A DNA stretch of 64,000 nt from DAOUBF01 sp034432795 (GCA_034432795.1 DAOUBF010000005.1:1-64000); one strand, 5' to 3'. Positions 50,399-59,630 are shown, numbered from the stretch's first letter. Made by a program: numbers and translations. Notes: a model not told the origin generated them from the letters alone.

Positions 50399-52342
50399 AT
50401 GGGGAAAAGCCTGGCATATAAGATCATCGCCGATCATCTGGTTGAGGGGCGCATGGTCCCCGGCGAGGAGATCGCTATCCGCATTGACCAGACATTGACG
50501 CAGGACGCCACCGGCACCATGGCCTACCTCCAGTTTGAGGCCATGGGCTTCCCCCGCGTCCAGACCAAGCTCTCCGTCAGCTACGTAGATCACAACATGC
50601 TCCAGACCGGCTTTGAGAACGCCGACGACCACCGCTTCCTGCAAACCTTCGCCGCTCGCTATGGCATCTACTTCTCCCGGCCCGGCAACGGCATCTGCCA
50701 CCAGGTCCACCTGGAGCGCTTCTCCGTCCCCGGCCAGACGCTGCTCGGCTCGGACAGCCACACGCCCACCTCTGGCGGCGCGGGGATGCTGGCCATCGGC
50801 GCGGGCGGGCTGGATGTGGCTGTGGCTATGGGCGGTGGGCCGTTCTACCTGGTCATGCCCAAGATCGTCGGCGTCCGCCTCAAGGGCCACCTGCAGCCCT
50901 GGGTCGCCGCGAAGGACATCATCCTGGAGATGCTGCGCCGCCTGACAGTCAAGGGCGGCGTGGGGCGCATCTTTGAGTACTACGGTGAGGGCATTCTGGA
51001 CCTGGATGTGCCCGCCCGCTCCACCATCACCAACATGGGCGCGGAACTGGGCGCCACCACGAGCATTTTCCCCTCCGACGAGCGCACGCTGGAGTACCTG
51101 CGCGCCCAGGGCCGCGAGCAGGTCTGGCAGCCGCTCGGCCCAGACCCCGATGCGGAGTATGACGAGCACATTGAGATTGACCTGGATACGCTTGAGCCGC
51201 TGATCGCGCTGCCCTCCAGCCCGGACAAGGTCGTGCCGGTGCGCCAGGTGGAGGGCACGCCGGTGGCCCAGGTGTGCGTGGGCAGTTGCACCAACTCCTC
51301 CTACCCTGACCTGATGAAAGTCGCCACTGTGCTGCGCGGCAAGACCGTGCACCCCAATGTCAGCCTGACGCTCACGCCCGGCTCCAAGCAGGTGTACGCC
51401 ATGATCGCCGCCAACGGCGCGCTGGCCGACTTCATCATGGCTGGGGCGCGCATCCTGGAGAGCGCCTGCGGGCCGTGCATCGGCATGGGCCAGGCGCCGC
51501 CCACCGACGCCGTCTCGCTGCGCACGTTCAACCGCAACTTCCCCGGCCGCAGCGGCACACCTAACGACCGCGTCTATCTGTGCAGCCCTGAAGTGGCCGC
51601 TGCCGCGGCGGTCACCGGTGTCATCACCGACCCACGCCGGTTGGGCGAGCCGATCCGCGTGGGCATCCCGGAGCGCTACATCACCGATGACAACATGATC
51701 CTCCCGCCCAGCGACCAGCCAGAGACGGTGGAGGTCGTGCGCGGGCCGAACATCAAGCCCGTGCCGCTGGGCACGCCGCTGGCCGAGACCATCCGGGCCG
51801 AGGTGCTGCTCAAGCTGGGCGACGACATCACCACCGATCACATCATGCCCGCTGGCGCCAAAGTGCTGCCCCTGCGCTCCAACATCCCGGCCATCAGCGA
51901 GTACGTCTTCACGCGGGTGGACCCGACCTTCCCAGAGCGGGCGAAGGATGCGGCGTCCCGGGGAGGCAGCATCGTCGTGGGGGGCGCGAACTACGGCCAG
52001 GGCTCCAGCCGCGAGCACGCCGCCATCGCGCCCATGTACCTGGGCCTGAAGGCGGTCATCGCCAAGAGCTTCGCCCGCATCCATCGCAGCAATCTGATCA
52101 ACTGGGCCATTCTGCCGCTGGTGTTTGCCGACCCTGCCGACTACGAGCGCATCCGGCAGGGCGATGTGCTGGAGTTGGTGGATGTGCGCCAGGCGGTGAA
52201 GAGCGGCAGCCCGGTCACCGTGCGCAACCTGACGCAGGGGTACGACTTCCAGGCGCAGCACAACCTCACGCCCCGCGAAGCCGAGCTTTTACTGGATGGC
52301 GGGCTGCTCAACCACATCAGGCTGCAACGGGCGGCCGCCTGA
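50399..52342 (+). CDS. Aconitate hydratase (short, Aquifex-type)
   Basis: A 647-residue [4Fe-4S] hydro-lyase of the TCA cycle (citrate to isocitrate). Cluster ligands are C297 (VGSCTNSS), C357 and C360 (ACGPCIGMG). The C-terminal swivel domain has GDDITTDHIMPAGAK and YGQGSSREHAAIAP. The ATG at 50399 has GAGGAG seven bases upstream. It is shorter than AcnA/AcnB and belongs to the compact branch between aconitase and isopropylmalate dehydratase; homoaconitase is less likely. Confidence 0.9.
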   Translation: MGKSLAYKIIADHLVEGRMVPGEEIAIRIDQTLTQDATGTMAYLQFEAMGFPRVQTKLSVSYVDHNMLQTGFENADDHRFLQTFAARYGIYFSRPGNGICHQVHLERFSVPGQTLLGSDSHTPTSGGAGMLAIGAGGLDVAVAMGGGPFYLVMPKIVGVRLKGHLQPWVAAKDIILEMLRRLTVKGGVGRIFEYYGEGILDLDVPARSTITNMGAELGATTSIFPSDERTLEYLRAQGREQVWQPLGPDPDAEYDEHIEIDLDTLEPLIALPSSPDKVVPVRQVEGTPVAQVCVGSCTNSSYPDLMKVATVLRGKTVHPNVSLTLTPGSKQVYAMIAANGALADFIMAGARILESACGPCIGMGQAPPTDAVSLRTFNRNFPGRSGTPNDRVYLCSPEVAAAAAVTGVITDPRRLGEPIRVGIPERYITDDNMILPPSDQPETVEVVRGPNIKPVPLGTPLAETIRAEVLLKLGDDITTDHIMPAGAKVLPLRSNIPAISEYVFTRVDPTFPERAKDAASRGGSIVVGGANYGQGSSREHAAIAPMYLGLKAVIAKSFARIHRSNLINWAILPLVFADPADYERIRQGDVLELVDVRQAVKSGSPVTVRNLTQGYDFQAQHNLTPREAELLLDGGLLNHIRLQRAAA

Positions 52343-52347
52343 TTTCC

Positions 52348-55167
52348 TTATAGTGTGCTGACCGGGTCCATATCCAGCCGCCAGCCGGCGGGCAGGGCCA
52401 GGCCGCGCAACAGCGCCGCCGGGTCGGGGCTGCGCACCAGGACCTGCCAGCGGTAGCGGTTGTGCCGCCGGGCGAAGTAGCAGGGCACCGGGCCGATGAG
52501 ATCGGTGGCGGGGGGATGCCGTTTGGCCAGTTCGCTGCGCAGGCGTTCCGCCAATTGCTCCGCCGCTGCCTCGGCCTTCCTCGCATCCGTGTTCTCATAC
52601 ACCAGCCGCGCCAGACGGCGGAAAGGCGGGTAGCCGTGCTCCTGGCGGAAGGCCAGTTCCTGCCGATAAAAGCGCAGGTAGTCGTGCTCGGCGGCCGCAC
52701 GGATGGCATAATGGTCGGGGTTGTACGTCTGGAAGATGACACGCCCGCCGCGCTCGCCCCGGCCTGCCCGCCCGGCGACCTGGGTTAAGAGCTGGAATGC
52801 TCGCTCGCCAGCGTGGGGGTCGGGCAGGCCCAGTGCTGTATCCGCCGAGACCACCCCCACCAGCGTCACCGAGGGCAGGTCCAGCCCTTTGGCGATCATC
52901 TGCGTGCCGATAAGGATGTCGGCGTGGTGCTCAGCGAACTGGCGCAACAGGAGGTCGTGTGCGCCCCGCGTCCGCGTCGTGTCCCTGTCCCAGCGCAGCG
53001 TGCGCGCGCCGGGGAACGTCTGCCGCACCACCTCCTCCACCCGCTCTGTGCCCAGGCCGAAGTATTTGATGCGGCGGCTGTGACAGGCCGGGCAGCGCTC
53101 AGGCTGGCGGGTGCGGAAGTTACAGCTATGGCACACCAGCCGCGCCTGCGGGCCGTGATAGGTGAGCGGTAGGTCGCAGCGCGGGCAACTCAGCACGTAG
53201 CCACAGTCCCGACATAGGACAAACGTGGCCGTGCCGCGCCGGTTCAGGAACAGAATGGCTTGCTCGCCCCGTGCCAGGACGTCGGTCAGGGCCGATTGAA
53301 GCGCCCGGCTGAAGATGCTGCGGTTGCCCGCCCGTAGTTCCTGGCGCATATCCACGACCTGCACCTGGGGTAACCCTGGTGACATCACGCGCTGCGGCAG
53401 GGCGAGCAGGCAGTACTCGCCGCGCTCGGCGCGGTAATACGAGGTCAGGCTGGGCGTGGCGCTGCCCAGGATGCAGACAGCGTTACTGATGCGGGCCAGG
53501 GCGACGGCGGCCTCGCGGGCGTGGTAATAGGGCCGGGCGATGGGCAGGTCTTGCTTATAGGCGTCCTCGTGCTCTTCATCCACAATGATCAGCCCCAGGC
53601 GCGGCAGGGGCATGAACAGCGCCGAGCGCGGCCCGATGACCACGTCCACCCGCCCGGCGCGGGCGCGTCGCCAGGTGTCGTAGCGCTCGCCCGCCGAGAG
53701 GCGACTGTGAAGCAGGGCCACGCGGCCAGGGAAGCGCCCGGCGAAGCGGCGCACCGTCTGCGGCGTCAGCGCGATCTCCGGCACGAGCACGATCCCCTGG
53801 CGTCCCTGCGCCAGGGCCGCCTCCAGCGCCCGCAGGTAGATCTCCGTCTTGCCGCTGCCGGTGACGCCGTGCAGCAGGTAAACGCGCCCCGCCCCGCCCT
53901 GTTCAATCCCGTCCGCGATCACCGCCCAGGCCCGCTCCTGGTCCGGGGTTAGCGTGGGCGGTTCAGATAGCTCAAACGTCTGGCCGGCGAGCGAATCGCG
54001 CCAGATTTCGCTCTCGTGCAGCATGACCAGGCCGAGGTCGGCTAGCGCCTTTAAGTCCTGAAGCGTGCAGCCGGTCTCGGCATAGGCCCAACTCGCCTCT
54101 ACGGGCCGGGCCTCGCGCTGGAGATAGTCCAGGAGGGCGAGTTGGCGGGCCGCGCCACGCAGGTCCAGCGCCGCCTGGCGTGCTGCCGCCGCTGAGAGCC
54201 GCAACACCACCGCGCGCGGCTCCTCTATGCGCCGGACCAGGCCTCGCTCCTCCAGCGCGCGCCAGACGGTGGGCTTAAAGCCCAACGTGCGCATGGGGCG
54301 GGGTTCGCCGCTGCGCAACGCGGCCAGCGCCGCCGCCTGCTGGGGCGCCTGCGCGGCCAGTTCCGCCAGCGCCGCCTCCAGCGCCTCCGGCGGGACGGTG
54401 GCCTGCACCAGGACCTGGCGCGGGGCAATATAGACCCAGCCGCGCTTCTCCAGGGCCTTGACCGGCGCGGGGGTGCAGCCCACCGCCGCGCACACGCGCT
54501 CCAGCGGGGGCAGGGGATCAGGGCTGGTCGCAAGGTAGTCCAGCACATCGGCCTGGCGCGAGGGGTGGCCCAGGCGGGATAGCGAAGCGGCGATCAGCTC
54601 TGGCGGCGCGGTCAGATGGACCAGGCGCACCTGCTTGGGGCGGGGGCCGCTTTCAAAAACAACCTGCCTGGAGACCCAACCGCGCTCAACCAGGGCTGCG
54701 AGGGCCGAACGCCAGCGCACGCCCGGCAGGGCGCGGTCAAGCTGGCGAGCGCGCAATGGCCCGCGCTGCCGCAAGAGATCAAGCACCTGGCGCTGCACCG
54801 GCGTCAATCCGACGGCGCCATCCGCGCCTGTGGCCTCCAGCAGCAGGTCGGCGCGGCGGAGATAGCCGGGCGGCAACATCAGGCGCAGGCAGGCGAACAG
54901 CGGCGCGAGATAGGTCTCGCTCAGCCAACGGGCCAGGGCAAGCTGGTGGGCAGTCACCACCGGCTGCGGGTCCAGCAGGTCGCCCAGGTCGCGGGTCTGG
55001 GGCACGGGCGCCGTCTCACTCAGGGCGACGACGATGCCCTGTGTCTGGCTGGCGCCGAAGGGGACGCGGACGAGGTGGCCGGGGGTCAGCGTACCGGCCA
55101 ATTCAGGCGGCACCCGGTAGTGGAACGTCCCCTGGGGGGGCGCATGGACGGCAACCTCGGCGTACAT
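52348..55167 (-). CDS. priA: Primosomal replication restart helicase PriA
   Basis: A 939-residue superfamily 2 helicase that reloads the replisome at stalled forks. The N-terminal 3'-DNA-binding domain (MYAEVAVHAPPQGTFHYRVP) is followed by an enlarged winged-helix region (about 130-390), Walker A HGVTGSGKTE, the DEEH box and two zinc sites with eight cysteines (CRDCGYVLSCPRCD, CHSCNF, CPACH). E. coli PriA has 732 residues; the extra length lies mostly in the winged-helix region. Confidence 0.94.
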   Translation of the reverse strand: MYAEVAVHAPPQGTFHYRVPPELAGTLTPGHLVRVPFGASQTQGIVVALSETAPVPQTRDLGDLLDPQPVVTAHQLALARWLSETYLAPLFACLRLMLPPGYLRRADLLLEATGADGAVGLTPVQRQVLDLLRQRGPLRARQLDRALPGVRWRSALAALVERGWVSRQVVFESGPRPKQVRLVHLTAPPELIAASLSRLGHPSRQADVLDYLATSPDPLPPLERVCAAVGCTPAPVKALEKRGWVYIAPRQVLVQATVPPEALEAALAELAAQAPQQAAALAALRSGEPRPMRTLGFKPTVWRALEERGLVRRIEEPRAVVLRLSAAAARQAALDLRGAARQLALLDYLQREARPVEASWAYAETGCTLQDLKALADLGLVMLHESEIWRDSLAGQTFELSEPPTLTPDQERAWAVIADGIEQGGAGRVYLLHGVTGSGKTEIYLRALEAALAQGRQGIVLVPEIALTPQTVRRFAGRFPGRVALLHSRLSAGERYDTWRRARAGRVDVVIGPRSALFMPLPRLGLIIVDEEHEDAYKQDLPIARPYYHAREAAVALARISNAVCILGSATPSLTSYYRAERGEYCLLALPQRVMSPGLPQVQVVDMRQELRAGNRSIFSRALQSALTDVLARGEQAILFLNRRGTATFVLCRDCGYVLSCPRCDLPLTYHGPQARLVCHSCNFRTRQPERCPACHSRRIKYFGLGTERVEEVVRQTFPGARTLRWDRDTTRTRGAHDLLLRQFAEHHADILIGTQMIAKGLDLPSVTLVGVVSADTALGLPDPHAGERAFQLLTQVAGRAGRGERGGRVIFQTYNPDHYAIRAAAEHDYLRFYRQELAFRQEHGYPPFRRLARLVYENTDARKAEAAAEQLAERLRSELAKRHPPATDLIGPVPCYFARRHNRYRWQVLVRSPDPAALLRGLALPAGWRLDMDPVSTL

Positions 55168-55283
55168 CTGCTGGCCCCATTATAGCGGATGCGACGCCTG
55201 GGCTGAAAGGGGAAAGGAGAGTTGGAGCTTAAATCTTGGGAGAGCCGGGGGCAGGTCGGGACGGTAGACGCGCGTCCAACGTA

Positions 55284-55565
55284 CTACAGCCTGGAAAGTA
55301 ATCGTTCATAGTCCGCGTGCGAACCGATCCAGAACCAGATCATCTCATCATGATGGCGAATCCCCACGGCACGATAGTCGCGGCCAATACGCACTGAGTA
55401 AATCGGCCTCGCGGGGTGAACTTGCTTGAAACGCAAACTGGGATGGCGTGGATTCTGCTGAAATAACCTATACGCTTCTCTGGCCTGCTGTTGGATGGGC
55501 TTCGGTAACTTCAGAAACGCCTCGCGGATAACGCGTCTGGATCCAGCACGTGCGTTTGGCCCGCT
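55284..55565 (-). pseudogene. RelE/ParE-like toxin frame without a normal start codon
   Basis: The 93-codon open frame reads FLKLPKPIQQQAREAYRLFQ and PIYSVRIGRDYRAVGIRHHD to WFWIGSHADYERLLSRL, a clear RelE/ParE-superfamily mRNA-interferase or gyrase-type toxin. Upstream it opens only after a TAA at 55568-55566 and contains no ATG, GTG or TTG before the core; the first is a TTG in the middle. It overlaps the antitoxin gene by 55 bp. Either inactivated or started from a rare codon. Confidence 0.6.
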
Positions 55566-55750
55566 TTATGCTCAGCAAGTGCCTCGTCGGCTAACCCTGC
55601 CAACATATCGGCTGAATCCGTGAATACCATTTCCCATCGCCGCTCTGCGGCCAATTCCTCAAGTAACCACCTGGCCAAAGCGTCCTGTTCATGCTCAGGC
55701 AGTTTAGAGGCTTCGTGAAATGCCTTCTCTAGAAGTTTTGTCGTGGTCAT
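55511..55750 (-). CDS. Antitoxin-like small protein upstream of the RelE-like frame
   Basis: A 79-residue protein, MTTTKLLEKAFHEASKLPEH to HKAGQTHVLDPDALSARRF. The LPEHEQDALARWLLEEL helix and the LADEALAEHKAG segment are typical of antitoxins paired with RelE-type toxins in Cyanobacteria and Chloroflexota. Its C-terminal 18 codons overlap the toxin frame. It follows the AT-rich gene at 55771 by 20 bp. Confidence 0.75.
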   Translation of the reverse strand: MTTTKLLEKAFHEASKLPEHEQDALARWLLEELAAERRWEMVFTDSADMLAGLADEALAEHKAGQTHVLDPDALSARRF

Positions 55751-55770
55751 ACTCCGCTTCTTTCTAGCGC

Positions 55771-56412
55771 TTAACGTCCCGCGCTTTCGCCAATCCAGGC
55801 GCAACAGGGATAAACGGCCCTCTCACAGTCCGATCCTGCTATATTAGGTGTACAGAGGATCCGGCAGGTGCCTCCCAAGTTCATATCGCAAATATTTTTT
55901 AAGACGCCCGATGAATGCGCTTTCTGTGTTTTTCGTTGGATCGGCTGACCTATATATACCACCTTGTAGATAAACTCAAAATGCAACCGCCTTAGCTTTG
56001 GCCATATCTGAGAATGTGCATCTGAGGGTTTATAGTAACCATTTACAGAGAAAGGTTGCCCATATCTATCATCATAATTTGGAATAGAGGGTTTCGGAGC
56101 AGAGGAATCGGGGAGCCATCCCCAATCATTTGATGCGCTAAAAGATAAATCAGTCTTTATCGGCGAATCAATGAGTTGCTTATCTAAAGCTAACCAGCAG
56201 GTATCAATTTGGTGGATAGTAAAGATGATGTAGTGTCCCACATGTAATCTTACCTTATCCTCCAGTAGATGGACCGCCCATTTATCTCTACCATAAACAT
56301 TGGCTTCAATGATAGCATCGGCAAACATTGACAGGATCCGTTCTCTTATCTGCGGGTCCACCAGGCAAGATTGAATGACTTGCTTGGCTTCTTGCTCACT
56401 GTCTATGTTCAT
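55771..56412 (-). CDS. AT-rich hypothetical protein of an acquired island
   Basis: A 213-residue protein beginning MNIDSEQEAKQVIQSCLVDP. I do not recognise the family. It is soluble, with a mixed fold and aromatic-rich segments (NDWGWLPDSSAPKP, NGYYKPSDAHSQIWPKL). Base and codon use are much richer in A/T than in the neighbours, which points to recent transfer. GGGAGGG sits well before the ATG, and a clear promoter lies upstream. It may be a third member of the toxin-antitoxin unit downstream. Confidence 0.7.
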   Translation of the reverse strand: MNIDSEQEAKQVIQSCLVDPQIRERILSMFADAIIEANVYGRDKWAVHLLEDKVRLHVGHYIIFTIHQIDTCWLALDKQLIDSPIKTDLSFSASNDWGWLPDSSAPKPSIPNYDDRYGQPFSVNGYYKPSDAHSQIWPKLRRLHFEFIYKVVYIGQPIQRKTQKAHSSGVLKNICDMNLGGTCRILCTPNIAGSDCERAVYPCCAWIGESAGR

Positions 56413-56464
56413 AATGCCCTCCCTCGGCGCTTATTTATATGAGCAATTAGCATGGTGTTAAGAT

Positions 56465-56493
56465 ATTATACGATGAGTCTGGCAACAATACAA
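56465..56493 (-). promoter_or_regulatory. Promoter of the AT-rich gene and antitoxin
   Basis: On the minus strand TTGTAT (56493-56488), 17 bp, TATAAT (56470-56465), 53 bp before the ATG at 56412. Confidence 0.65.
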
Positions 56494-56538
56494 CCCTTGC
56501 AAGACGGGACAGCGGAACACCGCCTCAGCAGGTAGGCA

Positions 56539-56825
56539 TTACCGGTTCAGCCGCGGATACAGTGTGTCGCGCAGGCCGTCGCCCAACGGGTTGAAGCCCA
56601 GCACAGTGAGCACGAGAGCGATGCCGGGGAAGAAGATCAAATGGGGCGCACTGAAGAGTTGGTTGCGCTCCGCGCCGATCATGGAGCCCCACTCCGGCGT
56701 GGGCGGCTGTGCCCCCAACCCCAGGAAGGACAGCGCCGCCGCGTCCAGGATGGCTGTGGCGATGCCCAACGCGGCCTGCACGATCAGGGGGTAAGCGAGT
56801 TGGGCAGGATGCGACGGAAGAGACG
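56539..56825 (-). pseudogene. Truncated 3' copy of a dppC-type permease
   Basis: Codes for the last 80 residues of a DppC permease (ALGIATAILDAAALSFLGLG to LGDGLRDTLYPRLNR). It matches the 3' end of the intact dppC at 57602 with about a dozen differences in 245 bp by eye. Homology fades out after 56825. The PIN toxin-antitoxin pair lies between the two copies. No start or upstream part remains. Confidence 0.85.
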
Positions 56826-56890
56826 GTCAAGTTGGGAAGGAGCAGTAGCCTGAAGCTTAAATCCTGCCCATTGTCTCACAGTGTAAGTTG

Positions 56891-56919
56891 TGTTATCATG
56901 TAGGCATGAGTGTTATCAT
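56891..56919 (+). promoter_or_regulatory. Direct-repeat operator of the RHH/PIN module
   Basis: TGTTATCAT occurs at 56891-56899 and 56911-56919, 20 bp apart, just upstream of the antitoxin gene; ribbon-helix-helix antitoxins typically bind such paired sites to autoregulate. Confidence 0.5.
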
Positions 56920-56937
56920 ATCATAATGGGGGTAAGG

Positions 56938-57195
56938 ATGATACGAACACAGATACAACTGACCGAGGAACAGGCACGGCGGCTGAAATCCATCGCCCAG
57001 GAGAGGGGCATTTCGGTAGCGGAGGTCATACGCCAGAGCATTGACCTCTATATCCAGTCTTCCAAATTGCCCACGATGGCTGAGAAACGGCTGAGGGCCT
57101 TATCCATCGCAGGTCGGGGCGCTTCGGGAGAATCCGACCTGGCCAGCGAGCATGATCGCTATCTGGCCGAGGTCTATGAGGAGAGCAGCCCATGA
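56938..57195 (+). CDS. Ribbon-helix-helix antitoxin (VapB-type)
   Basis: An 85-residue protein. MIRTQIQLTEEQARRLKSIA forms the RHH DNA-binding region (strand, then two helices with ISVAEVIRQSI). The C-terminal half should wrap the toxin. The ATG at 56938 has a G-rich ribosome site; an in-frame ATG at 56926 would add four residues. Its TGA overlaps the toxin start (ATGA). Confidence 0.85.
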   Translation: MIRTQIQLTEEQARRLKSIAQERGISVAEVIRQSIDLYIQSSKLPTMAEKRLRALSIAGRGASGESDLASEHDRYLAEVYEESSP

Positions 57196-57599
57196 GGGTA
57201 TTCGTAGATACCTCCGCCTTCCTGGCGGTCGTGAATCGGGATGACCGGCATCACGCGCAGGCCAGGGAAGTATGGGAGCGCCTGATCCAGGCAGAGGCGG
57301 TCCTGATCTGCACCAACTACATCATCGTGGAGACCCTCGCACTGATCCAGCATCGCTTTGGCATGGCTCTGGTGAAGGCTTTTCAAGACGACGTCGTCCC
57401 GATTCTCCAAATTGAATGGGTAGATGAGACGCTCCATCAAGCCGGCGTGGCCGCGTTACTGACGGCGAACCGGCGTCAACTGAGTCTGGTTGATTGTATC
57501 AGTTTCGCGACGATACGTAACCTGGGTATCCCGGCGGTCTTTGCCTTTGATCCACACTTTGTAGAACAGGGGTTTGGCCTGGTGAACTCCTTAGGATGA
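57192..57599 (+). CDS. vapC: PIN-domain toxin (VapC-type ribonuclease)
   Basis: A 135-residue Mg-dependent RNase. The acidic PIN residues are in FVDTSAFLAV (Asp6), NYIIVETLALI (Glu), LVDCISFATIR (Asp) and AFDPHF (Asp). It is translationally coupled to the RHH antitoxin and ends directly against the 3' end of dppC. Confidence 0.92.
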   Translation: MRVFVDTSAFLAVVNRDDRHHAQAREVWERLIQAEAVLICTNYIIVETLALIQHRFGMALVKAFQDDVVPILQIEWVDETLHQAGVAALLTANRRQLSLVDCISFATIRNLGIPAVFAFDPHFVEQGFGLVNSLG

Positions 57600-57601
57600 C
57601 C

Positions 57602-58537
57602 CTACCGGTTCAGTCGCGGGTCCAGCGCGTCGCGCAGGCCGTCGCCCAACAGGTTGAAGCCCAGCACGGTGAGCACGAGGGCGATGCCGGGGAAGAAGAT
57701 CAAATGGGGCGCACTGAAGAGTTGGTTGCGCTCCGCGCCGATCATGGAGCCCCACTCCGGCGTGGGCGGCTGTGCCCCCAGCCCCAGGAAGGACAGCGCC
57801 GCCGCGTCCAGGATGGCTGTGGCGATGCCCAGCGTGGCCTGCACGATCAGCGGTGTGAGCGCGTTCGGCAAGATGCGCCGGAAGAGGATGCGCACGGGGG
57901 ACGCGCCCAACGCCCGGTCCGCCGTCACGAAGTCCTGCTCCTTGATGGAGAGCACGCTGGCGCGGATGATGCGCGCATAGGTGGGGATACTGACGATGCC
58001 GATGGCGATCAGGGTATTGATCAGGCCGGGGCCGAGCACGGTAACGATGGCGATGGCCAACAGCAGGCTGGGGAAGGCCAGGAGCACGTCCATAACGCGC
58101 ATAATGGCGTTGTCCCACCAGCCGCCGGCGTAGCCTGACACCGCCCCGATCAGCGTCCCAATGATGATGGCGAATCCTACAGAGGAGATGCCCACCTGGA
58201 GCGACAACTGCGCCCCGTAGAGCACCCGGCTGAACAGGTCGCGCACATTACCGTCAATGCCGAAGATGTGCTGCGGTTTGTCGGCAGGGCAGCCCAGGAG
58301 ATGGATGCAGGGGGCTTCGCGCTTCTTAACATCCTCAATGCCGATCAGCGTCTGGATGGGGTCATAGGGCGCCAGCACGGGCGCAAAGATGGCGATGAAA
58401 AGCAGGAAACCCAGGATGGTCATGCCAGCAACGGCGGAGCGCTGCCGGAACAGGCGCCGCAGGGTGTCTCGCCAGAGGCTACCTGGCGCATAAATGGCCG
58501 TGTCGCGTGTGAGAGAGATGGCTTCTGCAGCTTGCAT
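57602..58537 (-). CDS. dppC: Peptide/nickel-type ABC transporter permease DppC
   Basis: A 311-residue inner-membrane permease with about six TM helices and the ATPase-contact loop DRALGASPVRILFRRILPNAL. It starts 3 bp downstream of the dppB stop. No ATPase genes (dppD/dppF) follow; the locus is interrupted by the toxin-antitoxin and duplicated dppC end. Confidence 0.92.
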   Translation of the reverse strand: MQAAEAISLTRDTAIYAPGSLWRDTLRRLFRQRSAVAGMTILGFLLFIAIFAPVLAPYDPIQTLIGIEDVKKREAPCIHLLGCPADKPQHIFGIDGNVRDLFSRVLYGAQLSLQVGISSVGFAIIIGTLIGAVSGYAGGWWDNAIMRVMDVLLAFPSLLLAIAIVTVLGPGLINTLIAIGIVSIPTYARIIRASVLSIKEQDFVTADRALGASPVRILFRRILPNALTPLIVQATLGIATAILDAAALSFLGLGAQPPTPEWGSMIGAERNQLFSAPHLIFFPGIALVLTVLGFNLLGDGLRDALDPRLNR

Positions 58538-58540
58538 GGC

Positions 58541-59617
58541 TTAACTCAGGCGAATACGGGGGTCCAGATAGGCATAAGAGAGGTCCACGATCAGGTTGAT
58601 CGCCACGTAGCCGATAGCAATGACGACGGTGAACGCCTGCACGATGGTGTAGTCGCGGGCGGTGATGGCGTCAAACAGGCTCTTGCCCACCCCAGAGAGG
58701 CCGAACACTGTCTCGGTGAGCACCGCGCCGCCCAGCAAGCCCCCCAGTTGCAACCCGATCACGGTGACGATAGGCAGAAGCGCGTTGGGCATGGCGTGGC
58801 GGAAGATCACCTGGCGCTCGGTCAGCCCCTTGGCGCGGGCCGTGCGCGTATAGTCCAGGTTCATTACATCCAGCAGGCTGGAGCGCGTCATGCGGGCGAT
58901 GATGGACATGGGGATCGTGCCCAGCGCCATCGTGGGCAGGATCAGGTGCTTGAGCGCATCCCCGGCCAGCGTCCAGTTGCCCGTGACGATACCGTTGAAG
59001 ATGTACATGTTGGACAGGAAGTCCAAAATGCCACGCGGCAGGCCGTTTAAGTGCTGCATCCCCCACACCTCGGCCAGGGGCTTGACCGGGATGCCCGGCG
59101 TTAGCCGCCCTGAAGGCGGCAGGGCCAGCGGGGTGTCTTTCAACAGCAGCGCGAAGACGTAGGCCAGCAACAGCCCCAGGACAAAGACCGGGATGGAGAC
59201 GCCGGCGTTGGCGCCTACCATCGTGAGCACGTCAATCGCCGAGTTGCGCCTGTAGGCGGAGATCACCCCCAGGATAATGCCGAAGAAAGTGGCGAAGAGG
59301 AGCGCCGAAATGGACAGTTCCACCGTGACCGGCAGGCGCTCAGTCAGGATGACTGTCACCGGACGATTGAAGCGAATGGAATCGCCCAGGTCGCCCCGCA
59401 AGACCTCGCCCAGGTAAATGGCGAACTGGACGGGGATGGGCTTGTTCAGCCCGTGGCGTTCGGCGAAAGCCTCGCAAATAGCGTCGGTGGCGTGCTCGCC
59501 GAGTTGCGCCCGGCAGGGATCGCCCGGTATCAAGCGCGCCAGCGAAAAGGTGACAAACAAAATCCCCAGCAAGACGGGGATAGCCAGCAACACACGTCGG
59601 ATGACGTACTGAATCAC
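58541..59617 (-). CDS. dppB: Peptide/nickel-type ABC transporter permease DppB
   Basis: A 358-residue permease starting with GTG (IQYVIRRVLLAIPVLLGILF). About six TM helices and the EAA-like loop RTARAKGLTERQVIFRHAMP are visible. A CRAQLGEHATDAICEAF segment after TM1 is a family extracytoplasmic loop. Second gene of the SBP-dppB-dppC unit. Confidence 0.92.
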   Translation of the reverse strand: MIQYVIRRVLLAIPVLLGILFVTFSLARLIPGDPCRAQLGEHATDAICEAFAERHGLNKPIPVQFAIYLGEVLRGDLGDSIRFNRPVTVILTERLPVTVELSISALLFATFFGIILGVISAYRRNSAIDVLTMVGANAGVSIPVFVLGLLLAYVFALLLKDTPLALPPSGRLTPGIPVKPLAEVWGMQHLNGLPRGILDFLSNMYIFNGIVTGNWTLAGDALKHLILPTMALGTIPMSIIARMTRSSLLDVMNLDYTRTARAKGLTERQVIFRHAMPNALLPIVTVIGLQLGGLLGGAVLTETVFGLSGVGKSLFDAITARDYTIVQAFTVVIAIGYVAINLIVDLSYAYLDPRIRLS

Positions 59618-59630
59618 GCGACCAACCCCT

